DNA from: JASHPR01 sp963815375
GTDB taxonomy: Bacteria; Actinomycetota; Actinomycetes; Streptosporangiales; Streptosporangiaceae
Length of the DNA: 64,000 nucleotides
Direction of reading: 5' to 3'
Assembly: GCA_963815375.1 (NCBI GenBank)
Contig: CAWFGX010000001.1
Coordinates: forward strand, 186,001-250,000
Below the pieces are notes generated by a model. That model was not told the origin of the DNA. It did no database searches and worked only from the letters and a program-made list of their open reading frames with translations. The stretch's first letter is position 1. The number at the start of each line of letters is the position of its first letter. Position numbers and translations under genes: made by a program. This document shows positions 63,460 to 64,000 of the stretch, piece after piece.

Positions 63460-64000
63460 GTGACCGGCCTGAGCGGCACCGGACGGCTCGCCGATGACCT
63501 GTATCTGTTAGCGCATCACGAGGTGACCGGCAGGCCGCACCTGCAGCCGCGTGCCACAGGCCTTGGCCTTGCCGGCGCGCTGCTGGCCGAGCTGATGCTG
63601 GCGGGCAGCATCGGACTGCGCAGCGGGCACGTCGTGATCGCCAGAAACCGTCCGCCCGGCGATGGCCTGGCGCAGTCGGTGTTAAGCCTGATCGCCGGGG
63701 AACGAGAGCGGCACCCGGCGGGTGACTGGCTGCTGTTCCTGGCCCGCACCGCGCCGCACGATGTCGCCCAGCGCCTCGAGCAGTCGGGATACCTGACCAC
63801 GGTCACCGCGAGGCGGCCCTTTCGCTCTCGGCACGTGGGTCCCAGCCGACCCCAACTCCGCGTTCGCGCCGCTGCTGCGGGTCAAGTCGGCGTTAGACCC
63901 ATCCAGGCCAGCGACCACCCAGAACCTCACCCTGGCCGGGCTGGCCGCCGCATGCGGGCTGGGCCACCACCTCACGCTGTACCTGCCCGACGGCGCCCAC
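63460..64000 (+). CDS. GPP34-family phosphoprotein (partial, cut by window end)
   Basis: GTG at 63460, with GAGGAAGG upstream. GRLADDLYLLAHHEVTGRPH, then GLGLAGALLAELMLAGSIGL and LIAGERERHPAGDWLLFLAR, is the N-terminal half of the GPP34 (Golgi phosphoprotein 3-like) family, common in actinomycetes and thought to bind phosphoinositide-type lipids in eukaryotes. After a frame change near 63825 it continues FALGTWVPADPNSAFAPLLR, then TLAGLAAACGLGHHLTLYLP and runs off the window. The bacterial function is unknown. Confidence 0.85.
   Translation, partial: MTGLSGTGRLADDLYLLAHHEVTGRPHLQPRATGLGLAGALLAELMLAGSIGLRSGHVVIARNRPPGDGLAQSVLSLIAGERERHPAGDWLLFLARTAPHDVAQRLEQSGYLTTVTARRPFRSRHVGPSRPQLRVRAAAAGQVGVRPIQASDHPEPHPGRAGRRMRAGPPPHAVPARRRP

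Noticed and set aside
62996..63463. A 155-codon plus-strand open frame
   Set aside because: No ribosome site, no domain, and composition expected of random GC-rich sequence; it runs into the GPP34 start.
1..64000. tRNA or rRNA genes, especially a tRNA attachment site next to the integrase
   Set aside because: No T-loop or anticodon-stem pattern was seen near 2.1-2.6 kb or elsewhere by eye; a covariance-model search would be needed to exclude one.
1..64000. Insertion sequences or transposases
   Set aside because: No DDE or HUH transposase motif and no terminal-repeat-flanked gene was noticed.

Overview
The window is a very GC-rich (roughly 70 to 75 %) stretch of a filamentous-actinomycete-like genome. 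This rests on strong GC codon bias, Lsr2, DUF574 methyltransferase, GPP34, RsbW-like ATPases, XRE-TPR regulators, an F420-type flavin/deazaflavin split-barrel protein, BTAD and NB-ARC regulators. I saw no tRNA, rRNA or CRISPR array. Most of the window reads as an integrative conjugative element (ICE) or integrated plasmid with its cargo, followed at the right by a small metabolic/regulatory cassette and genes more typical of the host chromosome.

Layout. 1-2.1 kb: the C-terminal end of a PIWI/Argonaute-like protein, then a SEC-C-motif membrane protein. 2.2-2.5 kb: a truncated A24 prepilin peptidase. 2.5-5.0 kb (minus): tyrosine integrase and excisionase, each with its own near-identical promoter. 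5.3-8.4 kb (minus): three overlapping DNA-methyltransferase-type genes. 8.7-8.9 kb: a 31-bp inverted repeat built of helically phased CAGGT units. 8.9-19.2 kb (plus): the conjugation operon (sigma-like regulator, VirB2-like pilin, VirB6-like, PrgI, VirB4, VirD4/TraG, replication-relaxation protein, transglycosylase/NlpC hydrolase). 19.3-23.0 kb (minus): a two-gene nuclease-STAND NTPase unit, the clearest defence candidate. 23.7-26.7 kb (minus): a five-gene operon with a ParB-like and a double winged-helix protein. 27.9-31.8 kb (minus): a MoxR ATPase / VWA-metallopeptidase operon with DUF4314. 31.8-32.3 kb: an AT-rich stretch beside an iteron-like cluster. 32.3-45.3 kb (minus): a complete Tad/Flp pilus locus with a LysM-BTAD membrane protein, interrupted by an opposite-strand gene carrying a ribosomal-protein-S3-like KH domain. 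45.5-52.2 kb (plus): an XRE-NB-ARC-TPR regulator, then a very large STAND NTPase-TPR-phosphotransferase protein and a 59-residue HTH protein, both preceded by the same 15-nt-period repeat. 52.8-54.7 kb: RsbW-like ATPase, Lsr2, GntR. 54.7-61.0 kb (minus): MazG-like, nucleotide-kinase-like, exonuclease-like, unknown, radical SAM, flavoprotein and XRE-TPR genes, mostly stop/start overlapping. 61.5-64 kb (plus): DUF574 methyltransferase, RsbW-like ATPase and GPP34 (cut by the window end).

Many genes, above all the conjugation operon, are broken by single-base frameshifts. At several junctions removing one C next to CCGG/GGCC restores the protein, so I treat most of them as probable sequence errors rather than true pseudogenes and annotate the whole gene. 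The integrase, conjugation and Tad modules would together move the element. The argonaute remnant, nuclease-STAND pair, STAND-kinase protein and methyltransferases look like defence or maintenance cargo.
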